From the NCBI RefSeq assembly GCF_001605885.1, contig NZ_LRPE01000023.1:62001-126000 (forward strand): a stretch of 64,000 nucleotides of DNA, in the 5' to 3' direction. The notes under the pieces were generated by a model. That model did no database searches, was not told the origin of the DNA, and saw only the letters and a program-made list of their open reading frames with translations. Shown here one piece after another: positions 43,801 through 52,852 of this stretch (its first letter is position 1; every line of letters starts with the position of its first letter). Position numbers and translations under genes: made by a program. The DNA comes from Acinetobacter lactucae (lineage in GTDB: Bacteria; Pseudomonadota; Gammaproteobacteria; Pseudomonadales; Moraxellaceae).

Positions 43801-44040
43801 TTATTCTTCAGCTGCTTTAACCCGAATTCCGTGGCCTTTAACTTTAAGCGTATTTAAGCCTTTAATTGCCTTAATCGCTTCACGTGGATTAGGCATTTCA
43901 ACAAAACCAAAGCCTTTCGATTTACCTGTGTCTTTATCAGCGACAAGAACACATGTATCAACTTTACCATATGCCTTAAACAACTCTAAAACTTCAGCTT
44001 CACTTACAGCACGATCTAAATTACGAACTAATATCTTCAT
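43801..44040 (-). CDS. RNA-recognition-motif (RRM) protein
   Basis: 79 residues comprising a single RRM: RNP2 ILVRNL at the N-terminus and RNP1 KSKGFGFVEM in the middle, with VSEAEVLELFKAYGKVDTCV between. Predicted single-stranded RNA binder. RRMs are common in eukaryotes and cyanobacteria and present but poorly characterised in proteobacteria. Overlaps no other gene; followed by the ASCH gene. Confidence 0.92.
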   Translation of the reverse strand: MKILVRNLDRAVSEAEVLELFKAYGKVDTCVLVADKDTGKSKGFGFVEMPNPREAIKAIKGLNTLKVKGHGIRVKAAEE

Positions 44041-44113
44041 TTTCTAACCTTAATTGGCAATAAAAGGGAGGGCCAATATACATTTAAGTAATCACAGCGT
44101 CTTATACAGTAGT

Positions 44114-46093
44114 TTAGTCCAGATCGATACCAAAACCTAAATTTACTGCAGGAGATCTGTTCCATTGTTTTTTAGCAAATTGCTGAGGTACTTGCCTATG
44201 GATCTTTGCTTGAACCAAATGTGCAGGCAGATCATTTAAGAAATAACTCTCGACTTTACGACCTTGCTCATCATAAGTGTCTTGTGACCACGTATTAAGA
44301 TTTTGCTTCGTCAAGATTAATTCATTTTCAGCACGCGTTAAGGCTACATACAGTACACGGCGTTCTTCCTCAACATCATCAAAATCACCCTGTGCTCTTG
44401 CATAAGGATATTGATTTGGCGATACATGAGGCACATAACAAACTTTCTGTTCAGCACCCTTAGCTGAATGAATCGTAATTAAAGTTACCAAATCTTGATC
44501 AGCAGCTTTTTCAATTTCAGAAACAGAAATCGGTTCAAGCACATATTCTTCAAGGAATTCACCTAATGACGCATGTTTGCGTGCAAGTTGCTTAACCAAA
44601 TCAAAGTCTTTTAAACGGCGCGACCAATCTTTAGTTTTATAATTTTGCTCTAGCTGTTCACCTAAAGCATCGAGAGCCAAGCCAATACTTGCTTCAACAT
44701 GCTGCTGTAATACATCTAGCTGTTTTAAAATTAAAATCGCTTGTAAAGGGACCTTACCATGGCGTTCAAGTCGTTGACAGCGTTCTTCAACATCAGCGAT
44801 TCCCATTAGCTCTTGGGCTAACTTACTCGCTCCAACATCGCCAATACCGTCCCACAACGTTAAAAAGCGCATCCAAGCCAAATCATCGTGAGGGTTACTC
44901 ACAATACGTAGCAGGCTCAGTACATCTTTTACATGGGCTGACTCAAGAAGCTTTACCCCACCAATAAAACGATAAGGTATTTCAGCCGCAATAAAAGCCC
45001 CTTCTAGATATCGGGCACTATAGCCAGAGCGCACCAAAACCATATGATCATGCCAGTTTGCTCCTTGTTGATGGCGCGTTATTAAATCTTGTGCAATCCA
45101 GTTTGCTTCTTCAAATTCATTACCAAACAAATGTAGCTGTGGCTTTTGTCCTTGGCCACGATGTGCTTGTAGCTGTTTTTGATAATCAATTGGACTATGT
45201 GCCAACAGCCAGTTCGATAAATCTAAGATTTCTTGGGTCGAGCGATAATTTAAAGCTAGTGTAAGTACTTCTGCATCAGGTATTCGTTCTTTAAAAGAAT
45301 GGATATTTTCAAAGTCGGCGCCGCGAAAGCCATAAATGGACTGAGCGTCATCACCCACGCAAAACAACTTCACTTTACCAATTAAGGGCTGTAACAAGGC
45401 CCATTGCAAAGGGTTTGTATCTTGCATTTCATCAACTAGCAATGCCTGACAGAAGCCTGCCACCCAGTTGGTCAACGCTTCTGAGTTTTGTAAATGAACA
45501 GCCACAATTGACAAGATATCGTCGTAATCTAAAAAGTTACGATCTCTTTTACGTTGCTCATAAGTTTTCATCAACTCAGCAATTTGAGTTTTATGCTCAT
45601 ATGCATCTGGAAGCTGTTTGATTAATGCTTCAGAAAGTTTGGTTTGAGTATTTCTTGCATAGGAATATAAATCGCACAGCTCTGCCGCTTTAGGTAAAAC
45701 ATTATCTTTGTCTTTACCTCTTAATAAACGAAACATTAGTAATTGATCATCACGATCAATAATACTAAATTGATTTAAGCCAAAAGCTTGTGGATTACGG
45801 CGCAGTAAATACATACAAAAAGTATGAAAAGTTGAAGCTCTTAGACCCTTTGCCTGTACTCCTACATGCTGCTCTACTCTTGCAACAATTTCACTCGCAG
45901 CACGTCGAGTAAACGTTAAAATCTGGATTTGGTTTGCTGGTAAGCCTTGGTCAATTAAATAGGCGGCACGAGCAACAATTGTCTTAGTCTTGCCACAACC
46001 AGCGCCCGCCAAAACTAAACAGTTCTGAGCAGACGTCGTGGCTGCTTTTTTTTGCTGAGCATTTAGTTCATTAATTAATTTTGCAAGACTCAT
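44114..46093 (-). CDS. UvrD/Rep-family superfamily 1 ATP-dependent helicase
   Basis: From ATG 46093 the protein has 659 residues (MSLAKLINELNAQQKKAATT). The longer frame adds 28 hydrophobic residues that no UvrD needs. SF1A motifs are in order: Walker A VLAGAGCGKTKT, ILTFTRRAASEI, motif II LLVDEMQDTN, motif III GDDAQSIYGFRG, motif IV LNYRST, motif V TIHSAKGAEQK and motif VI YVALTRAEN. Shorter than canonical UvrD and diverged in the C-terminal domain, so I give no symbol. Translation initiation signal is weak. Confidence 0.92.
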   Translation of the reverse strand: MSLAKLINELNAQQKKAATTSAQNCLVLAGAGCGKTKTIVARAAYLIDQGLPANQIQILTFTRRAASEIVARVEQHVGVQAKGLRASTFHTFCMYLLRRNPQAFGLNQFSIIDRDDQLLMFRLLRGKDKDNVLPKAAELCDLYSYARNTQTKLSEALIKQLPDAYEHKTQIAELMKTYEQRKRDRNFLDYDDILSIVAVHLQNSEALTNWVAGFCQALLVDEMQDTNPLQWALLQPLIGKVKLFCVGDDAQSIYGFRGADFENIHSFKERIPDAEVLTLALNYRSTQEILDLSNWLLAHSPIDYQKQLQAHRGQGQKPQLHLFGNEFEEANWIAQDLITRHQQGANWHDHMVLVRSGYSARYLEGAFIAAEIPYRFIGGVKLLESAHVKDVLSLLRIVSNPHDDLAWMRFLTLWDGIGDVGASKLAQELMGIADVEERCQRLERHGKVPLQAILILKQLDVLQQHVEASIGLALDALGEQLEQNYKTKDWSRRLKDFDLVKQLARKHASLGEFLEEYVLEPISVSEIEKAADQDLVTLITIHSAKGAEQKVCYVPHVSPNQYPYARAQGDFDDVEEERRVLYVALTRAENELILTKQNLNTWSQDTYDEQGRKVESYFLNDLPAHLVQAKIHRQVPQQFAKKQWNRSPAVNLGFGIDLD

Positions 46094-46160
46094 AACACAT
46101 ATCGCTAAAACACCAAGACATAGTTTAACAGACCCAACCACAGATGCGTCTGCCCATCCT

Positions 46161-46190
46161 AAAAACAAAAAGAGCACCTAAAATGCTCTT
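46161..46190 (-). terminator. Terminator of the HdeD-like gene
   Basis: AAGAGCA / TGCTCTT (46170-46176 / 46184-46190), followed on the minus strand by a U-rich run (plus-strand AAAAACAAAA). Confidence 0.75.
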
Positions 46191-46207
46191 CGATTCAATA
46201 TTCTTAT

Positions 46208-46783
46208 TTAAGATACTGTTTTTGAACTAGATGGTAGATGCTTAATCGCAGAAGCTAGACCTAGAAAATTAATTCCTTGAAATAAGATATCAATTGCTAA
46301 GAACATACCTAATACCCAAAAAGGTGAATCTTTGGAAACTAAAATTAAAATACCTGTAATGAGGGTTAATAACCCTGAAAATAGAGTCCAACCCCATCCC
46401 GTAATTGGTTTAAGTAAAATCGCGTTTACTGTACGTATAGCCCCAGCAATAATCAGTGCTATTGATAATAAGCTCGTCAAAACCACTGCTGTGGTTACGG
46501 GAGTAGAAAAAGCGTAATAACCAGCCATTAAATAAAGCACACCAAAAAGTGCCCATAACCAACGGCTTGCACCTTTAAAGACACTAATGGCCGCGACAAG
46601 ATGTAAAACACCTCCGACCATCATCAGTATTCCAAATAAAAAAACCACTGAAAAGGTCGCAAATGGTAATGAACTAAACAAAATCAGACCGAAGCCAATA
46701 AGTACAAAGCCTAATATCAAATACCACTTACGATCAGCATGTAACTGATTACGTACCAAATCATTACCGACAGTTTTCATCAT
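46208..46783 (-). CDS. HdeD/DUF308-family membrane protein
   Basis: ATG 46783 (MMKTVGNDLVRNQLHADRKW) gives 191 residues with six membrane helices in pairs. The internal repeat WYLILGFVLIGFGLILF ... WLWALFGVLYLMAGYYAF ... WGWTLFSGLLTLITGILIL is the DUF308 triplet seen in the acid-stress protein HdeD. Cytoplasmic membrane; role in acid tolerance only inferred. AGAG 5 nt upstream of ATG. Confidence 0.85.
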   Translation of the reverse strand: MMKTVGNDLVRNQLHADRKWYLILGFVLIGFGLILFSSLPFATFSVVFLFGILMMVGGVLHLVAAISVFKGASRWLWALFGVLYLMAGYYAFSTPVTTAVVLTSLLSIALIIAGAIRTVNAILLKPITGWGWTLFSGLLTLITGILILVSKDSPFWVLGMFLAIDILFQGINFLGLASAIKHLPSSSKTVS

Positions 46784-46915
46784 GGCCACTCTTATTATCA
46801 GGTATTAGAATTTCATCTACCCAATAATAGTGATGCACTTCACATTTTTTGTCTGTATAAAATCTGCATCGTTTCTTAACAATTGATGTGGATAAAGCAG
46901 TATTTATCCACAGTT

Positions 46916-47674
46916 TTATTTCACCCAGCCAATTTCTTGAGCTGTAGGTAAACCTATGATTGTTTCATGTAAACCATTCGGCATTTTACTGCTCTGCTCA
47001 GATAACGGTGTTCGACCACCCATGATTTCAGCGTCAGTTTGTGGATATAAAGGCACTTTTTCAGGTTGCGCATAACCTAAAGGATAAAGTGGTTGTCCGG
47101 TTTGTAAATCATATTTGTCTTGTGCCCCAAAGCCATGTAATAGCTCATGAACAATTACGACCTGATTTTGTGAAGCTTGTGTTTTGGTCGCAAATAAATT
47201 CACACTACCGATACGACCTTTTTCCAAAGCAGTCGAATGGATCAAAACTTTTTGATAATGGGGATCATAGTAGTTTAAGTAAAGTTTGAGTGATGCCCCT
47301 TTATCTTCAGGTTGTTGATGTCGCCATGCATAAAAACGAAACTTTAAACTCCACCACATTACATGAAAGATATTGGCATTCTGAGGAACCTCAGGAGGTC
47401 GTTGCTGTAACGGTTGCCCTAAACGAATTACAAAGTTTCCTGATTGACCACGATAATGTTGTGACCACTCCTCTAAATAGTTTTTTATTTTCTCAAAATC
47501 AGAGTATTGCAACTGATAAATATAGCTCTGTGTTGTCTGTAAACCATCGGCATTAATAGGATGTAAAACGACAACAATAGGTTGATTCCAATCTTGGTTT
47601 TGATCTCGCCATGCCTGAACAGCAACAATCAATAAAATAATTAACAAACATAAAACCCGAATGTTTTTCCACAT
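46916..47674 (-). CDS. Putative membrane-anchored zinc metalloprotease
   Basis: 252 residues with one N-terminal hydrophobic segment (about 5-21: signal anchor or signal peptide), so the rest lies in the periplasm. The sequence HELLHGFGAQD at 176-186 fits HExxHxxGxxD (His176, Glu177, His180, Asp186 as possible third ligand), and EIMGG follows at about 217 in the position of a Met-turn. This is a zincin/metzincin pattern. No named family recognised; substrate unknown. Located upstream of nothing obviously related. Confidence 0.7.
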   Translation of the reverse strand: MWKNIRVLCLLIILLIVAVQAWRDQNQDWNQPIVVVLHPINADGLQTTQSYIYQLQYSDFEKIKNYLEEWSQHYRGQSGNFVIRLGQPLQQRPPEVPQNANIFHVMWWSLKFRFYAWRHQQPEDKGASLKLYLNYYDPHYQKVLIHSTALEKGRIGSVNLFATKTQASQNQVVIVHELLHGFGAQDKYDLQTGQPLYPLGYAQPEKVPLYPQTDAEIMGGRTPLSEQSSKMPNGLHETIIGLPTAQEIGWVK

Positions 47675-47724
47675 TCTTTTTCCCCATAAAACTAAAATTT
47701 TCTTTTATTGTTTTAGATATAAAA

Positions 47725-47745
47725 AATGCTAGCTGAGCTAGCATT
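47725..47745 (-). terminator. Terminator of topA
   Basis: AATGCTAGC / GCTAGCATT around TGA (47725-47733 / 47737-47745), with U-run on the minus strand. Confidence 0.85.
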
Positions 47746-47762
47746 CTTTATTGTGGACTTAA

Positions 47763-50399
47763 TTAGCCTTCAACCCATTTACCATCTTGGTAAACTAAGC
47801 TCCATTTGGTTTGTTTGCCTTCTGGAGTTTCCGAGCCTACATATTGTGATTGATTCTTACGGCTGAATTTCACAACTGTCGGATTACCTTCAGGATCTAC
47901 ATCTGGTGCTTGTAAAATAAATTGATATTTAGGATCAAGCTGAGCGGCAACGCTACGTAATTCTGCAACTTTTGGCGCACGTGTTTCACGAATTTTCGGG
48001 AATTTACTTGCGGCCAAAAACAGACCAGCAGCACCATCACGCAATACAAAATAATCATCATGCTTCGTTGAACGTAAGTGTTCCATTTTAATTGGTTCTA
48101 CACGTGGAGGCGCAGGTTGACCACTTTTCAAGACTTTACGAGTGTTGTCACAGCTTGTACAAGCGAAATACGGGCCAAAACGACCAGTCTTAAGCTGCAT
48201 CTCACCATCACATTTATCACACGGAATGGTTGGTCCATCATAACCTTTAATCTTGAACTCACCTTCTTCAAGCTCAAAACCGTCGCAGTCAGGGTTGTTA
48301 CCACATACGTGTAGTTTACGACCACCATCAATGACATAGCTGTCCATGGCTGTGCCACATTTCGCACAACGATGTTTTGACATCAAGTCTGCAGTTTCAG
48401 CGCCATCATCATCAGAAAGGGCCGCTAAGGACTCAACAGGCGTTAAGTTCAAGGTTCCTTTACAGCGTTCTTTAGGTGGCAGATTGTAGCCAGAACACCC
48501 TAAGAATACGCCTGTTGTACCTGTGCGAATCTGCATTGGACGTGAACATTCAGGACAATGTACCGCTGGCACTTCAACCGGTTGATTACGGCGCATTCCG
48601 TGCTCGCCTTGAGCATTGGTAAGACGCTTTTTGAAGTCGCCATAGAAGGTATCTAGTAACTCTTTCCAGTTACGCTCGCCTGTTGCAACTTTATCGAGCT
48701 GCCCTTCTAGGTCTGCTGTAAATGCATAGTTCATCAAGTTATTGAAGCTTTCATCAAGACGATCCGTGACAATTTCACCCATTTTTTCGGCGAAAAGACG
48801 ACGGTTTTCTAATTTAACGTAACCACGTTCTTGAATCGTAGAAATAATCGCTGCATAAGTCGAAGGACGACCAATACTACGTTTTTCGAGTTCTTTAACC
48901 AAAGAAGCTTCTGTAAAACGTGCAGGTGGCTTAGTAAAGTGCTGACTTGGGTCTAACTTTTCTAATTTTAAGATTTCACCTACTTTAATTGCAGGCAAAA
49001 TAATATCGTCATCAGACTTGTTGGCACCACGAACTCGTGTAAACCCATCAAATACAAGCGTACGGCCTTTTGCTTTTAATTCAACATTTGCAGCTTCAAC
49101 CGTTAAAGTTGAAGATAAATATTCTGCTGGAGTCATTTGACATGCAACAAACTGACGCCAAATCAAATCATACAAACGTTGAGCATCACGCTCTACACCT
49201 GCAAGTTGGTCACCTGTAAGCGCAACATTTGACGGACGAATGGCTTCATGGGCTTCTTGAGCACCCGCTTTGTTACCATAGCGATTTGGCTTTGCAGGTA
49301 AATACTTCTCACCAAATTGGCTTTCAATATGAGCACGTACCATGCTTACTGCGTCATCACTCAAGAACGTTGAGTCAGTACGCATATAGGTAATAAAACC
49401 TGCTTCATATAAACGCTGCGCCAGCATCATGGTTTTCTTTACAGAAAAACCTAAACGAGTACTTGCAGCCTGTTGCAACGTTGAAGTGATATAAGGAGCA
49501 CTTGGATTCACCTTAGTCGGTTTATCTTCACGCTGTGCAACTTTATATTCAGCACCTTTTAAAACATCTAATAGAGCATCGGTTTCAGCTTTATTTTTCA
49601 GTTTAAGGGTTTTACCAGCTTGCTTAACTGCTTCAAGACGAATGTCATCTTTCTTAGCTTGCGTGTCTGCAAAAACTTGCCAGTATTCTTCCGGAATAAA
49701 AGCACGAATTTCTCTTTCACGCTCTACAACCAGTTTCACCGCTACAGACTGTACACGACCTGCCGATAAACCACGGGCAATCTTTTCCCAAAGCAATGGA
49801 GAAACCATAAAACCAACAACACGGTCTAAGAAACGGCGTGCTTGCTGAGCATTAACTCGATTTAAATCTAGGCGCGTAGGTTGTTTAAATGCTTCTTGAA
49901 TGGCATTTTTAGTAATTTCGTTAAATACCACGCGATGATAACGACTGTCATCACCACCAATAACTTCTCTTAGGTGCCAAGCAATGGCTTCCCCTTCTCT
50001 ATCCAAGTCCGTTGCGAGATAGATTGCATCAGCATCTTTGGCGAGTTTTTTTAGTTCAGCAACAACATTTTCCTTACCTGGCAGAACTTCGTAATGAGCT
50101 TCCCAACCATGCTCAGGATCAACCCCCATACGATTAACTAAAGCCTGACTGGCTTTTTGTTCTTTTTCTGCTTCAGTGAGTTTCGTCCGGGCAGCCGGCT
50201 TTTTCTCAGTTGATTTACTGCCACCTGTTGGCAAATCACGCACGTGACCTACAGAAGACTTTACAATGTATTGCGAACCCAGATATTTATTGATGGTTTT
50301 CGCTTTGGCAGGCGACTCCACAATCACTAAGGCACGTTTATGTGCAGCAGGTGCAGTAGATGCTGTGCTTTGAGATGCAGAGCGCGAGGTATTCGCCAT
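47763..50399 (-). CDS. topA: DNA topoisomerase I
   Basis: Relaxes negative supercoils (type IA). 878 residues: N-terminal Toprim domain ([20 protein letters not shown], and [13 protein letters not shown] acidic triad), active-site Tyr in [33 protein letters not shown] strand-passage region, then three C-terminal Cys4 zinc-ribbon-like modules ([25 protein letters not shown] and [11 protein letters not shown]). A Ser/Ala-rich leader (1-24) precedes the catalytic core. Confidence 0.96.
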   Translation of the reverse strand: MANTSRSASQSTASTAPAAHKRALVIVESPAKAKTINKYLGSQYIVKSSVGHVRDLPTGGSKSTEKKPAARTKLTEAEKEQKASQALVNRMGVDPEHGWEAHYEVLPGKENVVAELKKLAKDADAIYLATDLDREGEAIAWHLREVIGGDDSRYHRVVFNEITKNAIQEAFKQPTRLDLNRVNAQQARRFLDRVVGFMVSPLLWEKIARGLSAGRVQSVAVKLVVEREREIRAFIPEEYWQVFADTQAKKDDIRLEAVKQAGKTLKLKNKAETDALLDVLKGAEYKVAQREDKPTKVNPSAPYITSTLQQAASTRLGFSVKKTMMLAQRLYEAGFITYMRTDSTFLSDDAVSMVRAHIESQFGEKYLPAKPNRYGNKAGAQEAHEAIRPSNVALTGDQLAGVERDAQRLYDLIWRQFVACQMTPAEYLSSTLTVEAANVELKAKGRTLVFDGFTRVRGANKSDDDIILPAIKVGEILKLEKLDPSQHFTKPPARFTEASLVKELEKRSIGRPSTYAAIISTIQERGYVKLENRRLFAEKMGEIVTDRLDESFNNLMNYAFTADLEGQLDKVATGERNWKELLDTFYGDFKKRLTNAQGEHGMRRNQPVEVPAVHCPECSRPMQIRTGTTGVFLGCSGYNLPPKERCKGTLNLTPVESLAALSDDDGAETADLMSKHRCAKCGTAMDSYVIDGGRKLHVCGNNPDCDGFELEEGEFKIKGYDGPTIPCDKCDGEMQLKTGRFGPYFACTSCDNTRKVLKSGQPAPPRVEPIKMEHLRSTKHDDYFVLRDGAAGLFLAASKFPKIRETRAPKVAELRSVAAQLDPKYQFILQAPDVDPEGNPTVVKFSRKNQSQYVGSETPEGKQTKWSLVYQDGKWVEG

Positions 50400-50434
50400 A
50401 TAAAATGTTATTCCTATACCAATAAATTTAAAAA

Positions 50435-50884
50435 TCAGGCTTTAGCCAAGTTCAACAGATAAGCCTTCATCTCATCTAATTGTGTTGCTCTCAGGTCTGA
50501 TTCCTCATCCCAATAAAGCCCTACACAGTTTGCCTGCATATCAATAGCATAAATCCCTTTTAATGCAATGGGAGAATCATTAAATTTCTCATCGCCCTGA
50601 ACCACTTTTAATTTGCCGTCTACAACGCGAGCACGCATTAAAGATAAACGAGCATCGGGAATCAATACACTATAATAAGCAACCATGCTGGCACGCTTTT
50701 CAGTCGCCATTGGGACATGTGTCCATTCAGGTGCAACGATTACACGTGGGTGTAAACCCATTTTACGAGCTTTATCACGCATAATACCAAGTGCCTTTTC
50801 ACGTGGGCTCACTCTTAAACCAAAAATGGAGCCTAGTACGAAAAGAACAATGATAACGGTAACCCAAATTCCCATATTGTCCAT
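50435..50884 (-). CDS. Membrane-anchored protein of unknown function upstream of topA
   Basis: 149 residues: one membrane helix (about 5-22, [18 protein letters not shown]) and a soluble domain with [20 protein letters not shown] then LHPRVIVAP. No family recognised with confidence. Lies 35 nt before topA on the same strand, so cotranscription is likely. No functional link to topoisomerase activity is visible. Confidence 0.7.
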   Translation of the reverse strand: MDNMGIWVTVIIVLFVLGSIFGLRVSPREKALGIMRDKARKMGLHPRVIVAPEWTHVPMATEKRASMVAYYSVLIPDARLSLMRARVVDGKLKVVQGDEKFNDSPIALKGIYAIDMQANCVGLYWDEESDLRATQLDEMKAYLLNLAKA

Positions 50885-51032
50885 AGCAAAACCTATTAAT
50901 CTCTTTTATTAGAGTTGCATAAGCTGACCAGAAAACGCAAGTTTCATCATAAAAATAATGCCCGATAAGATCGCAAGGCCTAAAATATTGAGATTTCACA
51001 GTGCAAATTACGATGAGCTGACTCAAATATCA

Positions 51033-51410
51033 TTAAGAATTCGGATGACTATCAACAAGTGTCAGTTTTCCAAATTGATCAATGTGAGCATCCCCCCACT
51101 GTTTTAAAGCAAACAGAATTTTCTCAAGACTTTGTCCCAAATCAGTCAGGCAATATTCCACTTTAGGCGGTACCTGAGGATAAACTTCTCTATGAATAAT
51201 TCCATCTTGTTCCAATTCGCGTAGCTGATTTGTCAGCATTCTTTGGGTAATGCTCGGAACACGTTTTCGAATTTCGTTAAACCTTAAGGTGCCTTCATTA
51301 AATAAATGCCAAAGAATGACGCATTTCCATTTTCCATCAATCAAACTAATCGCCGCCTCAACGGAACATCCCGGAGAACAATCAAAACTTGAATGTCTTG
51401 CTTTTGCCAT
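51033..51410 (-). CDS. HxlR-family transcriptional regulator
   Basis: 125 residues, winged helix: CSPGCSVEAAISLIDGKWKC (Cys-containing N-terminus typical of redox- or aldehyde-responsive members), ILWHLFNEGTLRFNEIRKRV, then PSITQRMLTNQLRELEQDGI as recognition helix. Divergent from a zinc-type oxidoreductase with 99 nt between; local control of that gene is inferred. Its start region is covered by an imperfect inverted repeat. Confidence 0.9.
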   Translation of the reverse strand: MAKARHSSFDCSPGCSVEAAISLIDGKWKCVILWHLFNEGTLRFNEIRKRVPSITQRMLTNQLRELEQDGIIHREVYPQVPPKVEYCLTDLGQSLEKILFALKQWGDAHIDQFGKLTLVDSHPNS

Positions 51411-51415
51411 TTTAC

Positions 51416-51433
51416 AGTATCCTTTGTGACACT
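51416..51433. promoter_or_regulatory. Imperfect inverted repeat near hxlR start, possible operator
   Basis: AGTATC-CTTTGT-GACACT: arms complementary at 5 of 6. It overlaps the AAGGA ribosome binding region of the HxlR gene in the divergent spacer. Confidence 0.3.
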
Positions 51434-51509
51434 ATGAGCGTTATTTGTCTGTAGTCACTCATTTTAAGCTTACGATATGATCAAACTCTCAACAAGAGGA
51501 ATCATCATT

Positions 51510-52520
51510 ATGAAAGCTGTGGCATATCAAAAAGCGGGGCCTATTACATCATCAGAAGCACTCATGGATATTAAACTCGACACTCCCGTTGCAGAAGGCC
51601 ATGATTTACTTGTTCGTGTTCAAGCTGTTTCAGTAAATCCGGTAGATACTAAAATTCGAAAGAATGTAAGCCCTGAGAATAATCAGTGGAAAACGCTTGG
51701 CTGGGACGCAGTAGGTATCGTTGAAGCGATTGGAGACAAAGTTACTCAATTTAAGATTGGCGATGTTGTTTGGTATGCAGGTGCTCTTAATCGCCAAGGC
51801 AGTAATAGTGAACTGCAGCTTGTTGATGAACGTATTGTGGGTCATAAACCAAAAACTTTAGAAGCAACCGAGGCGGCAGCTCTCCCTTTAACTGCAATCA
51901 CAACGTGGGAAATGCTATTTGATCGCCTGCAAGTTCCAAAGAATGCGCCAGAAAACACAACAATATTAGTGATTGGTGGAGCTGGCGGTGTAGGTTCAAT
52001 CACTATTCAGCTTCTTAAACAATTAACTAACTTAACGATTATTGCAACAGCTTCACGAGCAGAAACTCAAGAATGGGTTAAGCAACTTGGAGCAGATTAT
52101 GTATTAGATCATAGTCAGTCTTTAGCAGCCCAAATCAAGCAATTAGATTTAACGGCACCTTTATATGTGTTCTCGACTACTCAAACAGACCGACATTTAA
52201 CAGATATAGTAGAGTTGATTGCACCACAAGGCCGTTTCGGACTTATTGATGATCCAGAACAGTTAGATATTAAACCGTTTAAATCAAAGTCCGTATCAGT
52301 ACATTGGGAATTTATGTTCACGCGTTCAATGTTTCAGACCGAGGATATGGCAAAACAAAGTGAACTATTAAATGAGGTCAGCAAGCTGGTTGATGAAGGA
52401 AAAATTAAGACGACCGTGACGGAGGTTTTAAGCCCGATTAATGCTGAAAATTTAAAACGAGTTCATCAACAAATTGAAAGTGGCACAACAAAAGGGAAAA
52501 TTGTCTTACAAGGTTTTTAA
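51510..52520 (+). CDS. Zinc-type alcohol dehydrogenase-like/quinone oxidoreductase (MDR family)
   Basis: ATG 51510 (MKAVAYQKAGPITSSEAL) gives 336 residues, with AAGAGGA 9 nt upstream. The longer frame begins 11 codons earlier without support. A GroES-like domain (about 1-125) with VSVNPVDTKIR is followed by a Rossmann domain with VIGGAGGVGSITIQLLKQL. The zinc-ligand Cys cluster of true ADHs is absent, so it belongs to the zinc-lacking NADPH:quinone or enone reductase group. Divergent from HxlR, a common pairing in aldehyde or quinone defence. Confidence 0.88.
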   Translation: MKAVAYQKAGPITSSEALMDIKLDTPVAEGHDLLVRVQAVSVNPVDTKIRKNVSPENNQWKTLGWDAVGIVEAIGDKVTQFKIGDVVWYAGALNRQGSNSELQLVDERIVGHKPKTLEATEAAALPLTAITTWEMLFDRLQVPKNAPENTTILVIGGAGGVGSITIQLLKQLTNLTIIATASRAETQEWVKQLGADYVLDHSQSLAAQIKQLDLTAPLYVFSTTQTDRHLTDIVELIAPQGRFGLIDDPEQLDIKPFKSKSVSVHWEFMFTRSMFQTEDMAKQSELLNEVSKLVDEGKIKTTVTEVLSPINAENLKRVHQQIESGTTKGKIVLQGF

Positions 52521-52541
52521 GCAAAATTGATAATATTCCCA

Positions 52542-52576
52542 AATAAAAAGGCAAGTATAGAACTTGCCTTTTTATT
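52542..52576. terminator. Bidirectional terminator between the oxidoreductase gene and slyX
   Basis: Perfect 15-bp stem (52542-52556 / 52562-52576), core GGCAAGT / ACTTGCC, with T run; the right arm reaches the slyX stop. Confidence 0.88.
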
Positions 52577-52820
52577 AATAGTGAGGAGGTTTATTCGTTA
52601 ATGGATCAAAAGGTGCAATACCTTCTGATAAATCCGAAGATTCCACACGTTGATAAAGAAATTGCATTTGTTTTTTCAAATCAGCTATTTCCTGAGTCTG
52701 AATAGCGAGTTGTTGATTTAATTGTTCAACTAAATCATCCAAAAATGTAATTCGCACTTGCAAATCTTCAATGGGTGCGGAAAATGACGCTTGATCATCA
52801 TGATATGGTGGTTTAGTCAT
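52575..52820 (-). CDS. slyX: SlyX-family coiled-coil protein
   Basis: 81 residues. A central coiled coil (DLQVRITFLDDLVEQLNQQL then AIQTQEIADLKKQMQFLYQR) and the conserved C-terminal PPHY are the SlyX hallmarks. Function unknown in all organisms. The gene is divergent from uup with 32 nt between start codons. Confidence 0.9.
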   Translation of the reverse strand: MTKPPYHDDQASFSAPIEDLQVRITFLDDLVEQLNQQLAIQTQEIADLKKQMQFLYQRVESSDLSEGIAPFDPLTNKPPHY

Positions 52821-52852
52821 TTAAATCCTCATTTGAGATTCTGGAAAACATT

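Noticed and set aside
46094..46177. N-terminal extension of the UvrD-like helicase
   Set aside because: It adds a hydrophobic segment incompatible with the family; ATG 46093 matches the usual N-terminus.
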